From assembly GCF_001029445.1 (NCBI RefSeq), contig NZ_LDOT01000005.1:62001-126000 (forward strand): a DNA stretch of 64,000 nucleotides, read 5' to 3'. How positions within the stretch are numbered: the first letter of the stretch is position 1; every line of letters begins with the position of its first letter. This document shows positions 55,360-64,000 of this stretch, piece after piece. Source of the stretch: Photobacterium aquae. Lineage in GTDB: Bacteria > Pseudomonadota > Gammaproteobacteria > Enterobacterales > Vibrionaceae. Both the position numbers and the translations under genes were made by a program. Below the pieces are notes generated by a model. That model made no database searches. It saw nothing but the letters and a program-made list of their open reading frames with translations, and was not told the origin of the DNA.

Positions 55360-55854
55360 ATGCGACTGTCCCGCCGGGGCTGGAACAATGTCCTGATTTT
55401 TGCCGTTATTATTTTTATTGCCGTGCTGCAGCTGCCGACGTGGTTCAAGCATTATTTCCAGCCGGTGATGGCCCCTGAGGAGCAAACCCTTCAGCATCTG
55501 CTGCCGGCTGATGCGGTGTTAGAGCGGTTGAACCTGCCTGACGTTGCGTTGGTGCGTGATACGGCAGGGGGCTGGGCGGCGGATGCTTCGCTGCCTGTTC
55601 CGGCCGCTGAGCTGGCAGCCCGGTGGCTGCGACTGGCGGGTACCGCTGTCGACGAGGAGATGATCGCGGCCTTGAAGCCGGGGCTGGGTGCGCCGCGCAG
55701 TGTCGAAGTGTGGCTGGTGGGCCAGATTGAGCCGTTGCGGCTGACGGTCTACCAACTGCCCCAATTCTGGCTGATAAACAACGGGCAGGGCAGCTGGCTG
55801 GCTCTCAGCGTCGAAGAGGGGTATCTTTTCCCTGCGGCCACGCCGTTGTCCTAA
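55360..55854 (+). CDS. Conserved membrane-anchored protein of unknown function
   Basis: Protein of 164 residues with a basic N-terminus (MRLSRRGWNN) and one hydrophobic segment (about residues 9-27), so it is probably inner-membrane-anchored with a periplasmic body. No Cys residues or catalytic motif are visible. LPQFWLINNGQGSWLALS is the most distinctive block. It starts after AGGAG and ends 24 bp before mutM, suggesting one transcript with it. I do not recognise the family. Confidence 0.75.
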   Translation: MRLSRRGWNNVLIFAVIIFIAVLQLPTWFKHYFQPVMAPEEQTLQHLLPADAVLERLNLPDVALVRDTAGGWAADASLPVPAAELAARWLRLAGTAVDEEMIAALKPGLGAPRSVEVWLVGQIEPLRLTVYQLPQFWLINNGQGSWLALSVEEGYLFPAATPLS

Positions 55855-55878
55855 GTTGGCCGATAACAGAGGAATACC

Positions 55879-56688
55879 ATGCCTGAATTGCCGGAAGTAG
55901 AAGTTAGCCGGATGGGGATTTCCCCCCATGTGACTGGCCAGACCGTTACCGATATCGTGGTGCGCAACCCGAAATTGCGCTGGCCGATCCCGGAGGAAAT
56001 TGATCAAATCAAGGGGCAGGTCATCCGGCGGGTGAGCCGACGGGCGAAGTACCTGATGCTGGAGACGGATGCCGGTTATGCCATCGTCCACCTCGGAATG
56101 TCCGGGAGCTTGCGGATTTTGCCTGCTGATACGCCACCGGAGAAGCATGATCATGTGGATCTCTGTCTGTCGAGCGGAGAAATGTTGCGCTACAACGATC
56201 CGCGCCGGTTCGGGGCTTGGTTGTGGCAGTCTGGGGAGGGGGAGCATCCTGTTTTGGGCAAACTCGGCCCTGAGCCGCTGGGTGACGGCTTTACGGTGGA
56301 TTATCTACAGGGACGGGCCAAGGGACGCCGGACAGCGATTAAGCAGTTCATCATGGACAATCAGGTGGTGGTCGGGGTTGGCAATATTTACGCCAATGAA
56401 TCCTTGTTTGCCGCGGGGATCCACCCCAAGCGCGAGGCTGGCAAAGTTTCCTATCAGCGATTAGCTTTGCTGGTCGATGAAATTAAAACGGTATTGGCCT
56501 TTGCCATCGAGCAAGGGGGCACGACCCTCAAGGACTTCAAGAACGCCGACGGCAAGCCGGGCTATTTTGCCCAAGAGCTGCAAGTGTACGGTAAGGCCGG
56601 TCAGCCCTGCCCGCGTTGCGACACTGCGCTCAGCGAAGCCAAGATCGGCCAGCGCACGACGGTATTTTGCAGTCACTGCCAGCGGTGA
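55879..56688 (+). CDS. mutM: Formamidopyrimidine-DNA glycosylase MutM
   Basis: Bifunctional DNA glycosylase/AP lyase of 269 residues that removes 8-oxoguanine. The catalytic N-terminus [10 protein letters not shown] exposes Pro after Met removal, followed by Glu. The helix-two-turn-helix region includes [21 protein letters not shown] ([11 protein letters not shown] core), and the C-terminal zinc finger is CPRC...CSHC (from about residue 244). All catalytic residues are present. It converges with coaD over a large stem-loop. Confidence 0.97.
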   Translation: MPELPEVEVSRMGISPHVTGQTVTDIVVRNPKLRWPIPEEIDQIKGQVIRRVSRRAKYLMLETDAGYAIVHLGMSGSLRILPADTPPEKHDHVDLCLSSGEMLRYNDPRRFGAWLWQSGEGEHPVLGKLGPEPLGDGFTVDYLQGRAKGRRTAIKQFIMDNQVVVGVGNIYANESLFAAGIHPKREAGKVSYQRLALLVDEIKTVLAFAIEQGGTTLKDFKNADGKPGYFAQELQVYGKAGQPCPRCDTALSEAKIGQRTTVFCSHCQR

Positions 56689-56766
56689 TGGCATCGATGT
56701 GTTTGTCGGCGGGTATCGCGGCTCCTATTTCTATCGCTGCTAGTCACGCTGTACGGCGAATAGGCG

Positions 56767-56795
56767 GCCCAAGGTGACAATGTGCCACCTTGGGC
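56767..56795. terminator. Stem-loop between mutM and coaD
   Basis: Perfect 10-bp stem GCCCAAGGTG / CACCTTGGGC with a nine-base loop. It lacks a T-run on either strand, so a terminator role is uncertain. Confidence 0.5.
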
Positions 56796-56806
56796 GCGAC
56801 ATGGCG

Positions 56807-57442
<636 letters not shown>

Positions 57443-57444
57443 CT

Positions 57445-58476
57445 ATGAAAAAGATCCTTGTCGTTCGCAACGATAAAATTGGCGATTTTATGCTGGCGTG
57501 GCCGAGTTTTGCCATGCTCAAACAGTCGTTGCCGGCGGCTAGGGTGACAGCACTGGTTCCCGGCTATACCGCCCCGATTGCCCGGCTGTGCCCGTGGATT
57601 GACGAGGTGATGGTCGATCCGACCGCCAAGGCCGGCAAGGAAGAAGCGGCTGCGTTCCGCGCCGCGCTGCGTGCCGAGCAGTTCGATGCCGCAATTTGCC
57701 TGTTCTCCAATGGCTATAATGCCAAGCTACTGTGGCGGGCGAAGATCCCATACCGCCTGGCGCCGGCGACCAAGCTCGCCCAGCTGTTGTTCAACCGCCG
57801 CCTCAAGCAGCGTCGGTCGCAGTCGGCCAAGCCAGAGTTTGAATACAACTTGGATTTGATCCGCTTTTTCCTGACGGACAATGGGATCGCGATTCAGGAG
57901 CCGCACGGGCCATACCTGAGCTTCGATGCCGCCGAGCTTGATGCACAGCGCGCGAAGCTGGTTGCGGAGACGGGGTTGGATACCGAGCGGCGCTGGTGCT
58001 TTGTCCATGCCGGTACCGGCGGCTCGGCCAATAACCTGTCGCTGGACCAGTACGCGTCGCTTATCAAGGGGCTCGGCCGGTCACAGCCGTGCCAGTTCGT
58101 GCTGACAGCCGGGCCTGGCGAGGAGGCGATGGCCGCATCGCTGTATCAGAAGGTAGCCGGTGAGGTCAGTGCGGTTGTTTACGACAAGAACGACGGGCTG
58201 CAGGATTTTACCCGCTCGCTGGCCTGTGCCGACCTGTTCATGGCCGGCTCGACCGGGCCGCTGCATATTGCCGCTGCCTTGGATGTGCCGACGGTCGGTT
58301 TCTTCCCGAGCAAGCGCTCGGCCACCCCGCTGCGCTGGAAGACCCTCAATACAGAGGGCCGCCATTTGGCATTCTGCCCGCCTCGCGGCAAGGACAGCGA
58401 GACGGACATGGGGCTTATCGATATCGACGAGGTGATTGCCGAGGCTACGGCGTTCGCGGGTCGGTATTGGTCCTGA
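57445..58476 (+). CDS. Glycosyltransferase family 9 protein
   Basis: GT9 protein of 343 residues. The N-terminal motif is [20 protein letters not shown] and the donor-site motif [24 protein letters not shown] ([15 protein letters not shown] core). Similar proteins flank coaD in Vibrio LPS core clusters and are annotated as heptosyltransferases, but donor and acceptor are not established. GGAACAAG precedes the ATG at 57445; an in-frame TTG at 57430 is less likely. Its 3' end overlaps the convergent waaE-like gene by 32 bases. Confidence 0.82.
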   Translation: MKKILVVRNDKIGDFMLAWPSFAMLKQSLPAARVTALVPGYTAPIARLCPWIDEVMVDPTAKAGKEEAAAFRAALRAEQFDAAICLFSNGYNAKLLWRAKIPYRLAPATKLAQLLFNRRLKQRRSQSAKPEFEYNLDLIRFFLTDNGIAIQEPHGPYLSFDAAELDAQRAKLVAETGLDTERRWCFVHAGTGGSANNLSLDQYASLIKGLGRSQPCQFVLTAGPGEEAMAASLYQKVAGEVSAVVYDKNDGLQDFTRSLACADLFMAGSTGPLHIAAALDVPTVGFFPSKRSATPLRWKTLNTEGRHLAFCPPRGKDSETDMGLIDIDEVIAEATAFAGRYWS

Positions 58477-59230
58477 TCCACAGGTCCGCATACTTCACGA
58501 AGGTCGAGTGGGCAGAGAGGATCGATAGCAGCAAGCCCTGCTTGCCATCAAGGAAGCCCGCCTTCAAGACGTACATTTTCAGGAAGCAGCCGACGGCATG
58601 GAGCAATCCTTGGCCTAGGCTGCTTTTTTTGCCTCGCTTTTCCCGCTGGTCGGCCCATGCCTTGGCATAGCCTGCCGACTTGACCAGATAATGGTTGAGA
58701 TCGTTGTAGGTGAAATGGAGCAGGTCACCTTCCAGCGGGCTGACCGTGATCCCGTCGCCGAGCTCGACCTTTTCGTGTACCAAATCTTCGTTGTACTGGG
58801 TCAGCTTGGTCGGGTAGAGGCGGTTGACGCGGTCCGGGTACCAGCCGCAATGGCGGATATAGCGGCCGAATACCCAGCTCAGGCGGGCAATGCTGTAGAC
58901 GGTATTGGCTTGCGGGGCTGCCAGTACCTGCTCGATGCTGGCGCGTAGCTCGGGGGTCACGCGCTCGTCGGCATCGAGCCACAGGATATAGTCAGACTCC
59001 ACATAGCTTTGTGCCAGGCGGCGCTGGGGGCCGAAGCCGGGCCAGTCGGCGTTGACGAAGAACTTGTCGGTATATTGGCGGGCTACCGCCTCGGTGTTGT
59101 CGGTACTGCCGGAATCCAGCACCACGATTTCATCGACCCAGCCGGCCACCGATGCCAGGCATTGCTGGAGGTTGTCGGCTTCATTTTTGACGATCAGGGC
59201 GACGGCCAGCGTTGGCTTCTCGGTGCTCAT
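58445..59230 (-). CDS. waaE: LPS core glycosyltransferase family 2, WaaE/KdtX-like
   Basis: GT2 enzyme of 261 residues resembling WaaE (KdtX), a beta-1,4-glucosyltransferase that adds glucose to heptose I. The N-terminal [29 protein letters not shown] and the metal-binding LWLDADERV are the GT-A motifs. [12 protein letters not shown] holds the probable catalytic region. Near the C-terminus an amphipathic stretch around [14 protein letters not shown] suggests membrane contact. It overlaps the next gene upstream by four bases. Confidence 0.9.
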   Translation of the reverse strand: MSTEKPTLAVALIVKNEADNLQQCLASVAGWVDEIVVLDSGSTDNTEAVARQYTDKFFVNADWPGFGPQRRLAQSYVESDYILWLDADERVTPELRASIEQVLAAPQANTVYSIARLSWVFGRYIRHCGWYPDRVNRLYPTKLTQYNEDLVHEKVELGDGITVSPLEGDLLHFTYNDLNHYLVKSAGYAKAWADQREKRGKKSSLGQGLLHAVGCFLKMYVLKAGFLDGKQGLLLSILSAHSTFVKYADLWIRTNTDPRTP

Positions 59231-60294
59231 TGGATCTCCTCGAAAATAGTAAAATCAATCAGGGCCTTGTCTAGCATGGCACAGACAGCGGCCGGTTGGA
59301 TCCGGGTCATGGCGTCTTCGGCCTTGACCCGGCTGCGCCAGGATAGTGCTTCCAGCGGCTTGCCGGTCTCGGCTTCGATGGCCTCACGGTAGGCGCTGAC
59401 CACATAGTCCAAGTAACGGTATGGGCCGGTTCGCTGCGGGTTGTGGTGGGCGTAGAGGCCAATCACCGGTGTGCCGACGGCTACTGCCATGTGGGCTGGG
59501 CCTGTGTCTGGCGCGATCACCAGATCCGCATGGCTGAGCAACGCCTGCATTTGTTTGAGGCTGCTCTTGCCGACCAGGTTGTTTAGCGGGGCTTGGCATT
59601 GGGCTATAACCTGTGCGGCCAAATCGGTTTCGACCTTTGCCGGGCTGCCTGCCAGAATGATCTGCATGCCGCGCAGGTGGGCGTGCTCTGCCACCCGGGC
59701 ATACCCTTCCGCCGTCCAGTTCTTGAAGGCCTTGCTGGCGGCCGGAACAATAACCAGTACGGGTTTGTCCGGTGCGACATGCTGCTCGGCCCACTTAAAG
59801 TCCGCGTCGGTCAAGGTGATCTCCCAGCGTGGCGTCATTTCCGTGATGCCGAGCTCCTTGGCAAAGGCCATGAAACCGTCTAGGACATGAGGGGACGATG
59901 GTGACGGGACGGGGTGGTTGATGAACAAATGTTGCAGGTCGCTGCTGCGGGCCGCATCGAAACCGAGGCGGTGGCGGGCTTTGATCCCGATACTGGCAAT
60001 GCTGGCACGAAGCGCCGTCTGCATGTGCAGCAGGGCGTCGAAGCGCTCGCCTTTGAGCTGGCGCCAGAGCTGGGTATAGCCTTTCCAGCCGAGTTTCTTG
60101 TCGAACGGGATCACTCTGATCCCCGGCAGGTCGCCCAACAGCTGGGCCTCGGCCTTGCCCATGATCCAGGTTATTTTGGTCTCAGGCCATTGCCTCTGGA
60201 TAGCTTGTACCATGGCGCTGGCATTGCTTGCATCGCCGATGGCAGAGAGGCGCAGGACACAGAGGGAGGCGGGGGGAGACGAAAATAGGGCCAT
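59227..60294 (-). CDS. GT9 heptosyltransferase, WaaC/OpsX-like
   Basis: GT9 protein of 355 residues from ATG 60294 (377 residues if the ATG at 60360 is used). [20 protein letters not shown] is the N-terminal motif ([12 protein letters not shown] core), followed by [19 protein letters not shown] and the donor motif [29 protein letters not shown] ([16 protein letters not shown] core). It resembles OpsX/WaaC-type enzymes that place the first heptose on Kdo; with WaaF present and no other WaaC candidate here, that role is plausible. It is divergent from kdkA and co-transcribed with waaE. Confidence 0.82.
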   Translation of the reverse strand: MALFSSPPASLCVLRLSAIGDASNASAMVQAIQRQWPETKITWIMGKAEAQLLGDLPGIRVIPFDKKLGWKGYTQLWRQLKGERFDALLHMQTALRASIASIGIKARHRLGFDAARSSDLQHLFINHPVPSPSSPHVLDGFMAFAKELGITEMTPRWEITLTDADFKWAEQHVAPDKPVLVIVPAASKAFKNWTAEGYARVAEHAHLRGMQIILAGSPAKVETDLAAQVIAQCQAPLNNLVGKSSLKQMQALLSHADLVIAPDTGPAHMAVAVGTPVIGLYAHHNPQRTGPYRYLDYVVSAYREAIEAETGKPLEALSWRSRVKAEDAMTRIQPAAVCAMLDKALIDFTIFEEIQ

Positions 60295-60372
60295 ACTTAA
60301 TTGCTCTAGAACTGGGAAGACTGCATTATGCAGTTGGGATAAAAAATTGTAAAACCACATATTTTAAAGCAT

Positions 60373-61074
60373 ATGCAAGTTATAACATCAACAAATAGCC
60401 GTATTTGGTTTGATCCTGAATTGCTCGGCGATGATCCGGAAGCCAGCTTCGACCCGGCGTATTGGCGCGGGAAATCGGCCATTACCGGGCAGGCTAGCGG
60501 GCGGGGGACGACCTATTTCATTGATACGCCTCTCCTTCCTTTGGCCCTGCGCCATTACTGGCGTGGTGGCTTGCTGGGTCGGGTGGTCAAAGACCAGTAC
60601 TGGTTTACCGGCTGGGACAAGACGCGCTGCGCGCTGGAGATGGGGTTGCTGAAGACCCTTGCCGAGGGTGGGGTTCGGGTACCGCGGCCGGTGGCTGCGC
60701 GGGCGGTTCGCTGCGGTTTGTTTTACCGGGCGGATATCCTGACGGAAAAAGTGCCGGGGGCCCGGGATCTGGTCGCGGTGCTGCAGCAGCGCAGCTTGTC
60801 GGGGGATGAGTGGCAGGCTATCGGCCGGATGATTCGCCAGATGCACGATCTCGGTGTGTGCCATACCGACCTGAATATTCACAATATCCTGCTCGATGGC
60901 GAAGGGCTGTGCTGGTTGATAGACTTTGACAAGTGCTACCGGCAGGCGGGCGACAGCTGGAAGCAGGGCAACCTTGATCGGCTCCTGCGTTCGCTGCGCA
61001 AGGAAGTGGGCCGTTACGGCATCCAATGGCAGGAAGTCGAGTGGACGTTGCTGCTGGCGGGTTATCAGGGCTAG
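60373..61074 (+). CDS. kdkA: 3-deoxy-D-manno-octulosonic acid kinase KdkA
   Basis: Cytoplasmic-face kinase of 233 residues that phosphorylates position 4 of the single Kdo on lipid A. The kinase-like motifs are HTDLNIHNILLDGEGLCWLIDFDKCYR (HTDLNIHNILLD core with the catalytic Asp, then IDFDK). RGTTYFIDT and LRHYWRGGLLGRVVKDQYWFTG (HYWRGGLLGRV core) mark the KdkA family. Kdo phosphorylation replaces the second Kdo in Vibrio and Haemophilus LPS. It is a single gene with a terminator behind it. Confidence 0.95.
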   Translation: MQVITSTNSRIWFDPELLGDDPEASFDPAYWRGKSAITGQASGRGTTYFIDTPLLPLALRHYWRGGLLGRVVKDQYWFTGWDKTRCALEMGLLKTLAEGGVRVPRPVAARAVRCGLFYRADILTEKVPGARDLVAVLQQRSLSGDEWQAIGRMIRQMHDLGVCHTDLNIHNILLDGEGLCWLIDFDKCYRQAGDSWKQGNLDRLLRSLRKEVGRYGIQWQEVEWTLLLAGYQG

Positions 61075-61086
61075 CAAACCATTAAA

Positions 61087-61119
61087 AACAAGGCCGCATG
61101 ACGCGGCCTTGTTGTTTTT
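61087..61119. terminator. Bidirectional terminator between kdkA and the acyltransferase
   Basis: Perfect 11-bp stem AACAAGGCCGC / GCGGCCTTGTT with loop ATGAC; T-rich on both outer sides. It overlaps the last codon of the acyltransferase by two bases. Confidence 0.92.
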
Positions 61120-63172
61120 AGCGGTTGGTCCCAATGCTGTGCAGCAGTTGCTGGAGGCGAGGGTCAATAAGGTCCCTTGCCTGCATGGTCTTGAAGATCT
61201 CGCGCGCGCCGGCGTCATTGAGGTGGTTGTTATCGCTATATAGCGGCACCCCGTTCAGCATACTCTGGCACTCCTTGCTGTCACACAGCGCGCCAACAAC
61301 CGGAAGCAGGATGACTTGGGGATACTTGGCTGCAATATCACGGACTAACTGGTTCGCATAGCCCTGTCTGGTGGTCATCGCCCCAGAATCAATATTGCAA
61401 TTTGTCCCGGTGAATGCCGTGAAGGTGGCTTTTTTAACCCAGCAATTGCTCGGCATGAAAGGGTAGTCCGGTGCCTGCTCGAAGATCACCGGGGTGATGC
61501 CTCGGGCAATGAGGTACTGCACCGTGCGCTCTAGCCCTTCGCGTAGCACCCGGCGGTTGTTGGCTTTGCTCTCGCTGTGACTGATCTCGTCACCGAGATA
61601 GACATTGTCTCCTTTCTCACCCGGTGAGCGGGTGGTCTCTGTATACATCGCCCAGCGCCCGGCGAGGAAAACGACCTTTGCCTTGGTGTTTTGCAGGGCT
61701 TCGGCGAGTTGGGTATTTGTATCCTCGCATTCCCCTTCTGGCTCACCGTGCTTGATGATATCCATTCCAAGGGCCGGCGGGCAGCCGCCGGCACCGCCAT
61801 AGAGGGCTGAAAAGCCATAAATTTTGCCCAGTTCATCGACAAAACCGCGGAAGTGACCGCCATGCGAGTCACCCCAGACCAAGGCTCGCAGCTGTTCTGG
61901 GTGGTTGAGGCTATCGTCGCCGATAATATTGTTTTCGAAAGGTTTGAGCTCTTCGCCATCAAGCTGAGGGTGCTGCAATTCGAAAAAGTCTAGGCTTGAT
62001 GCTTGGAAGAGCTTTTGGACTTGCTCGGAGAAGCGATGCGGGTAGCCCTCGTTCTTGGCAATCAGCTTGGCAGTGGTTACCGCGATAGCGATCGGCAATA
62101 CCAGGTAGAACAGGTAGACCCAGCGATGATGCAGTCGCAGGTAGCGCAACGGGTTCTCGTATAGCCGCCATGAGAAAACCGACAGGGCGAAAGTGATTAC
62201 CGCGCAGATAAGGGCATCGACGGGGCCGAGCTGGTTGAAGGTGTAGCGGTAGAAAGCGAGAACCGGCCAGTGCCACAGGTAGAGCGAATAGGAGAGGCGG
62301 CCGAGTAACAGGAAGGGCGAGCGCCCGAGGAAGCGGGAAACCCACGAATGCTGCGACTCACCGGCCAAAATCAGCATACAGGTGGCAAGAGTCACCCAGA
62401 GCGCGTTGATACCGGGGAACACATGGTTTTTGTTAAGCACGACACTCAGCAGGGCAATACCCAGTGCCCCGGCTACGCCGAGCAGCTGGTAGGCCTGCGT
62501 GGGCAGCGATAACCCCCGCGCCCGTTTCTCGTACAGGGCAATAGCCAGCAGCGCGCCGATCAGGAGCTCGAACCCCCGGCTTTGGATCAGGTAGTAGCCA
62601 GCACTCGGGTCATTGAGGGCCATATACTGGGATAGGCCGGTGAGTGCGACTAGCGTCAGGCCCATGACGATGGCGAACAAGCGGCGGGAGAGGTATTTGC
62701 TGGCCAGGATCAGCAGTACCGGCCAGATAAAATAGAACTGCTCCTCGACAGAAAGCGACCAGGTATGCAGAAGGGGCATGGTCTCTGCCGCCGGGGCGAA
62801 ATAGCCCGACTGTTTTTCAAAATAGATATTTGAGATGAACACACTGGCGTAGCGCAGGCTATTGGCAAAACCGACAAAGTCATTGGGGGTGTAGATCAGG
62901 TAGGCCAAGGCCAGCGATGACGTCGCCACCAGATAGAACAGCGGCAGGATCCGCTTGATTCGCTTGATATAGAAGATATCAAACGAGAATCTCCCGGCGT
63001 TGATCTGCGGGTAAATCACCGAGGTGATGATGAAACCGGAAATGACAAAAAAGATATCGACGCCAATGAACCCGCCCGGGAGCCATTGGGCATTCATGTG
63101 GAAAATTATGACGGCGATGACGGCGATCGCCCGCAAACCGTCAATATCAGGACGGTATTTAATATGACTCAT
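61118..63172 (-). CDS. Acyltransferase 3 / SGNH domain membrane O-acetyltransferase (OatA-like)
   Basis: Membrane protein of 684 residues. The N-terminal acyltransferase 3 domain (about 1-360, ten or more helices) has the start YRPDIDGLRAIAVIAVIIFH and the paired motifs FFVISGFIIT and HTWSLSVEEQFYFIWPVLL (WSLSVEEQFYFIWP core). The C-terminal periplasmic SGNH hydrolase-like domain has GDSHGGH (Ser) and the DNNHLNDAGA block (His and Asp). Such proteins O-acetylate O-antigen, LPS core or peptidoglycan. Here, between kdkA and lpxM, an LPS target is likely. Confidence 0.88.
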   Translation of the reverse strand: MSHIKYRPDIDGLRAIAVIAVIIFHMNAQWLPGGFIGVDIFFVISGFIITSVIYPQINAGRFSFDIFYIKRIKRILPLFYLVATSSLALAYLIYTPNDFVGFANSLRYASVFISNIYFEKQSGYFAPAAETMPLLHTWSLSVEEQFYFIWPVLLILASKYLSRRLFAIVMGLTLVALTGLSQYMALNDPSAGYYLIQSRGFELLIGALLAIALYEKRARGLSLPTQAYQLLGVAGALGIALLSVVLNKNHVFPGINALWVTLATCMLILAGESQHSWVSRFLGRSPFLLLGRLSYSLYLWHWPVLAFYRYTFNQLGPVDALICAVITFALSVFSWRLYENPLRYLRLHHRWVYLFYLVLPIAIAVTTAKLIAKNEGYPHRFSEQVQKLFQASSLDFFELQHPQLDGEELKPFENNIIGDDSLNHPEQLRALVWGDSHGGHFRGFVDELGKIYGFSALYGGAGGCPPALGMDIIKHGEPEGECEDTNTQLAEALQNTKAKVVFLAGRWAMYTETTRSPGEKGDNVYLGDEISHSESKANNRRVLREGLERTVQYLIARGITPVIFEQAPDYPFMPSNCWVKKATFTAFTGTNCNIDSGAMTTRQGYANQLVRDIAAKYPQVILLPVVGALCDSKECQSMLNGVPLYSDNNHLNDAGAREIFKTMQARDLIDPRLQQLLHSIGTNR

Positions 63173-63283
63173 TGCTTTCTCTAAGATTCTTGTTTTATTG
63201 GTGTGGAAATATGTAATCGCTAGGCGAAATGATGTACATCCGCCTGATGTTGGTGCTGATTTGAGCGTGCGATATGGGGAGGT

Positions 63284-63302
63284 GGCCGCCGGTTAGGCGG
63301 CC
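63284..63302. repeat. Stem-loop downstream of lpxM
   Basis: Perfect stem GGCCGCC / GGCGGCC with loop GGTTA. There is no T-run; it may limit 3' decay or weakly terminate lpxM transcription. Confidence 0.45.
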
Positions 63303-63326
63303 GAGAAATATTGGAATATATCGGAT

Positions 63327-64000
63327 TTAGTAGCGCTGGCTGCCGTCGGGTTTGGAACGCAGTAGATTCAGAATCCACATGTATTGGCCAGGATGGCGGC
63401 GGATGAACTCCTCGATGCGGATGTTCATGTTACGGGCATCAAGGGTCTCGTCGCCGCTCGGGAAGTCCTGCAGCTCCTGCTGGACTTCGATGGTGTAGAT
63501 CCCGGTGTTGCGGTCGTAGTAAGGGATCACCGGTACGATTTTGGCCTTGCTCAAACGTGACAGCTTGCCCAGCCCCGCCAATGTCGCTTTCTGGGTGCCG
63601 AGGAAGTCGGTGAACACACTGTGTTCCGGGCCGTGATCCTCATCGGGCAGGTAGTAGCCGAGGTAGCCGTCGCGGATTGACTTGATGAAGGGCTTGATCC
63701 CCGCATCGCGCTCGTGGGTCCGGCCGCCGTACTTGAGGCGCTGGACGTTGATCAGCCAGTCGATGACGTCGTTGCGCTGTTTTTTCATCATCGCCGCCAC
63801 ATGCTGCCCGCGCGAGGCCAGCAGTACGCCCGGGTAGTCAATCGCCCAAGTGTGCGGCACGAGCAGGATAATATTGTGGCCCTGCTCGAGCAGGCTGAAC
63901 AGGTGCTCTTCGCCGGTAAACGTGGATCGCTTCTCGACGTATTCCTTGCTGCGCACCAGCAGTACGGCAAAGCTGAGCAGGGTGCAGCCGGCATTGATGT
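63327..64000 (-). CDS. lpxM: Lipid A myristoyltransferase LpxM, C-terminal part (5' end outside window)
   Basis: Late acyltransferase of lipid A synthesis; about 224 residues are visible and the frame stays open to the window edge. The catalytic HX4D motif is HTWAID. Segments GIKPFIKSIRDGYLGYYLPDEDHGPEHSVF (GYYLPDEDHGPEHS core), TQKATLAGLGKL and HPGQYMWILNLLRSKP (QYMWILNLL core) match E. coli LpxM rather than LpxL. It adds a secondary acyl chain at the inner membrane. The chain specificity cannot be told from sequence. Confidence 0.93.
   Translation of the reverse strand, partial: INAGCTLLSFAVLLVRSKEYVEKRSTFTGEEHLFSLLEQGHNIILLVPHTWAIDYPGVLLASRGQHVAAMMKKQRNDVIDWLINVQRLKYGGRTHERDAGIKPFIKSIRDGYLGYYLPDEDHGPEHSVFTDFLGTQKATLAGLGKLSRLSKAKIVPVIPYYDRNTGIYTIEVQQELQDFPSGDETLDARNMNIRIEEFIRRHPGQYMWILNLLRSKPDGSQRY

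Overview
The window is a stretch of chromosome from a gamma-proteobacterium, almost certainly of the family Vibrionaceae. The evidence is the close match of many proteins to Escherichia coli and Vibrio relatives. It also includes the Vibrio-type bioH-comF-nfuA and tex-greB-ompR-envZ order, an aa3-type cytochrome c oxidase operon, and a Kdo kinase (kdkA) with a single Kdo transferase. Base composition is fairly GC-rich for that family, so a Photobacterium-like or other high-GC member is my guess rather than a demonstrated fact. I see no insertion sequence, prophage, integron, CRISPR array, rRNA or tRNA. This is core chromosome, with one variable component: surface polysaccharide genes.

Layout. 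1-6.9 kb: the 3' end of rpoH (sigma-32), a spacer rich in DnaA-box-like sites, then the glycerol-3-phosphate block glpE, glpG, glpT, glpR, glpD and a FliL-like protein on the other strand. 7-12.8 kb: ubiC-ubiA (ubiquinone), plsB (phospholipid synthesis), lexA with two SOS boxes, and a PPM-family methyltransferase behind a Fur-box-like site. 13-21 kb: the cytochrome c oxidase operon coxB-coxA-cox11-coxC, with DUF2909 on the opposite strand, then SURF1, an unknown membrane-anchored protein, ctaA and ctaB. 21-26 kb: dinF, a 3D-domain secreted protein, nfuA, comF, bioH, a possible small Cys-rich ORF and an unknown conserved protein. 26-39 kb: tex, greB, ompR-envZ, xanP with a PurR operator, recG, trmH, spoT, rpoZ, gmk.

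39.5-48.2 kb is the first lipopolysaccharide (LPS) block: a GT9 glycosyltransferase, a polysaccharide pyruvyl transferase, waaA, a second GT9, waaF, an O-antigen ligase-like protein and a fused glycosyltransferase/NodB deacetylase. 48.4-57.3 kb is housekeeping: yicC, a lipoprotein, rph-pyrE with an attenuator, slmA, coaBC, radC, rpmB-rpmG, an unknown protein, mutM, coaD. 57.4-64 kb is the second LPS block: a GT9, a WaaE-like GT2, a third core GT9, kdkA, an OatA-like acyltransferase and the 3' part of lpxM.

How it fits together. The two LPS blocks together supply lipid A late acylation (LpxM), Kdo transfer and phosphorylation (WaaA, KdkA), heptose addition (WaaF plus four other GT9 proteins), core branching (WaaE-like), polymer ligation and possible pyruvyl, acetyl and deacetylation decorations. 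The glp block imports and oxidises glycerol-3-phosphate, whose other fate is acylation by PlsB. UbiC/UbiA supply the quinone used by GlpD and the respiratory chain. The most unusual points are the GT4-NodB fusion, the Fur-box-linked methyltransferase, the separation of dinF from lexA, the possible Cys-rich small ORF coupled to an unknown gene, the DnaA-box cluster after rpoH and the absence of dut between coaBC and slmA.
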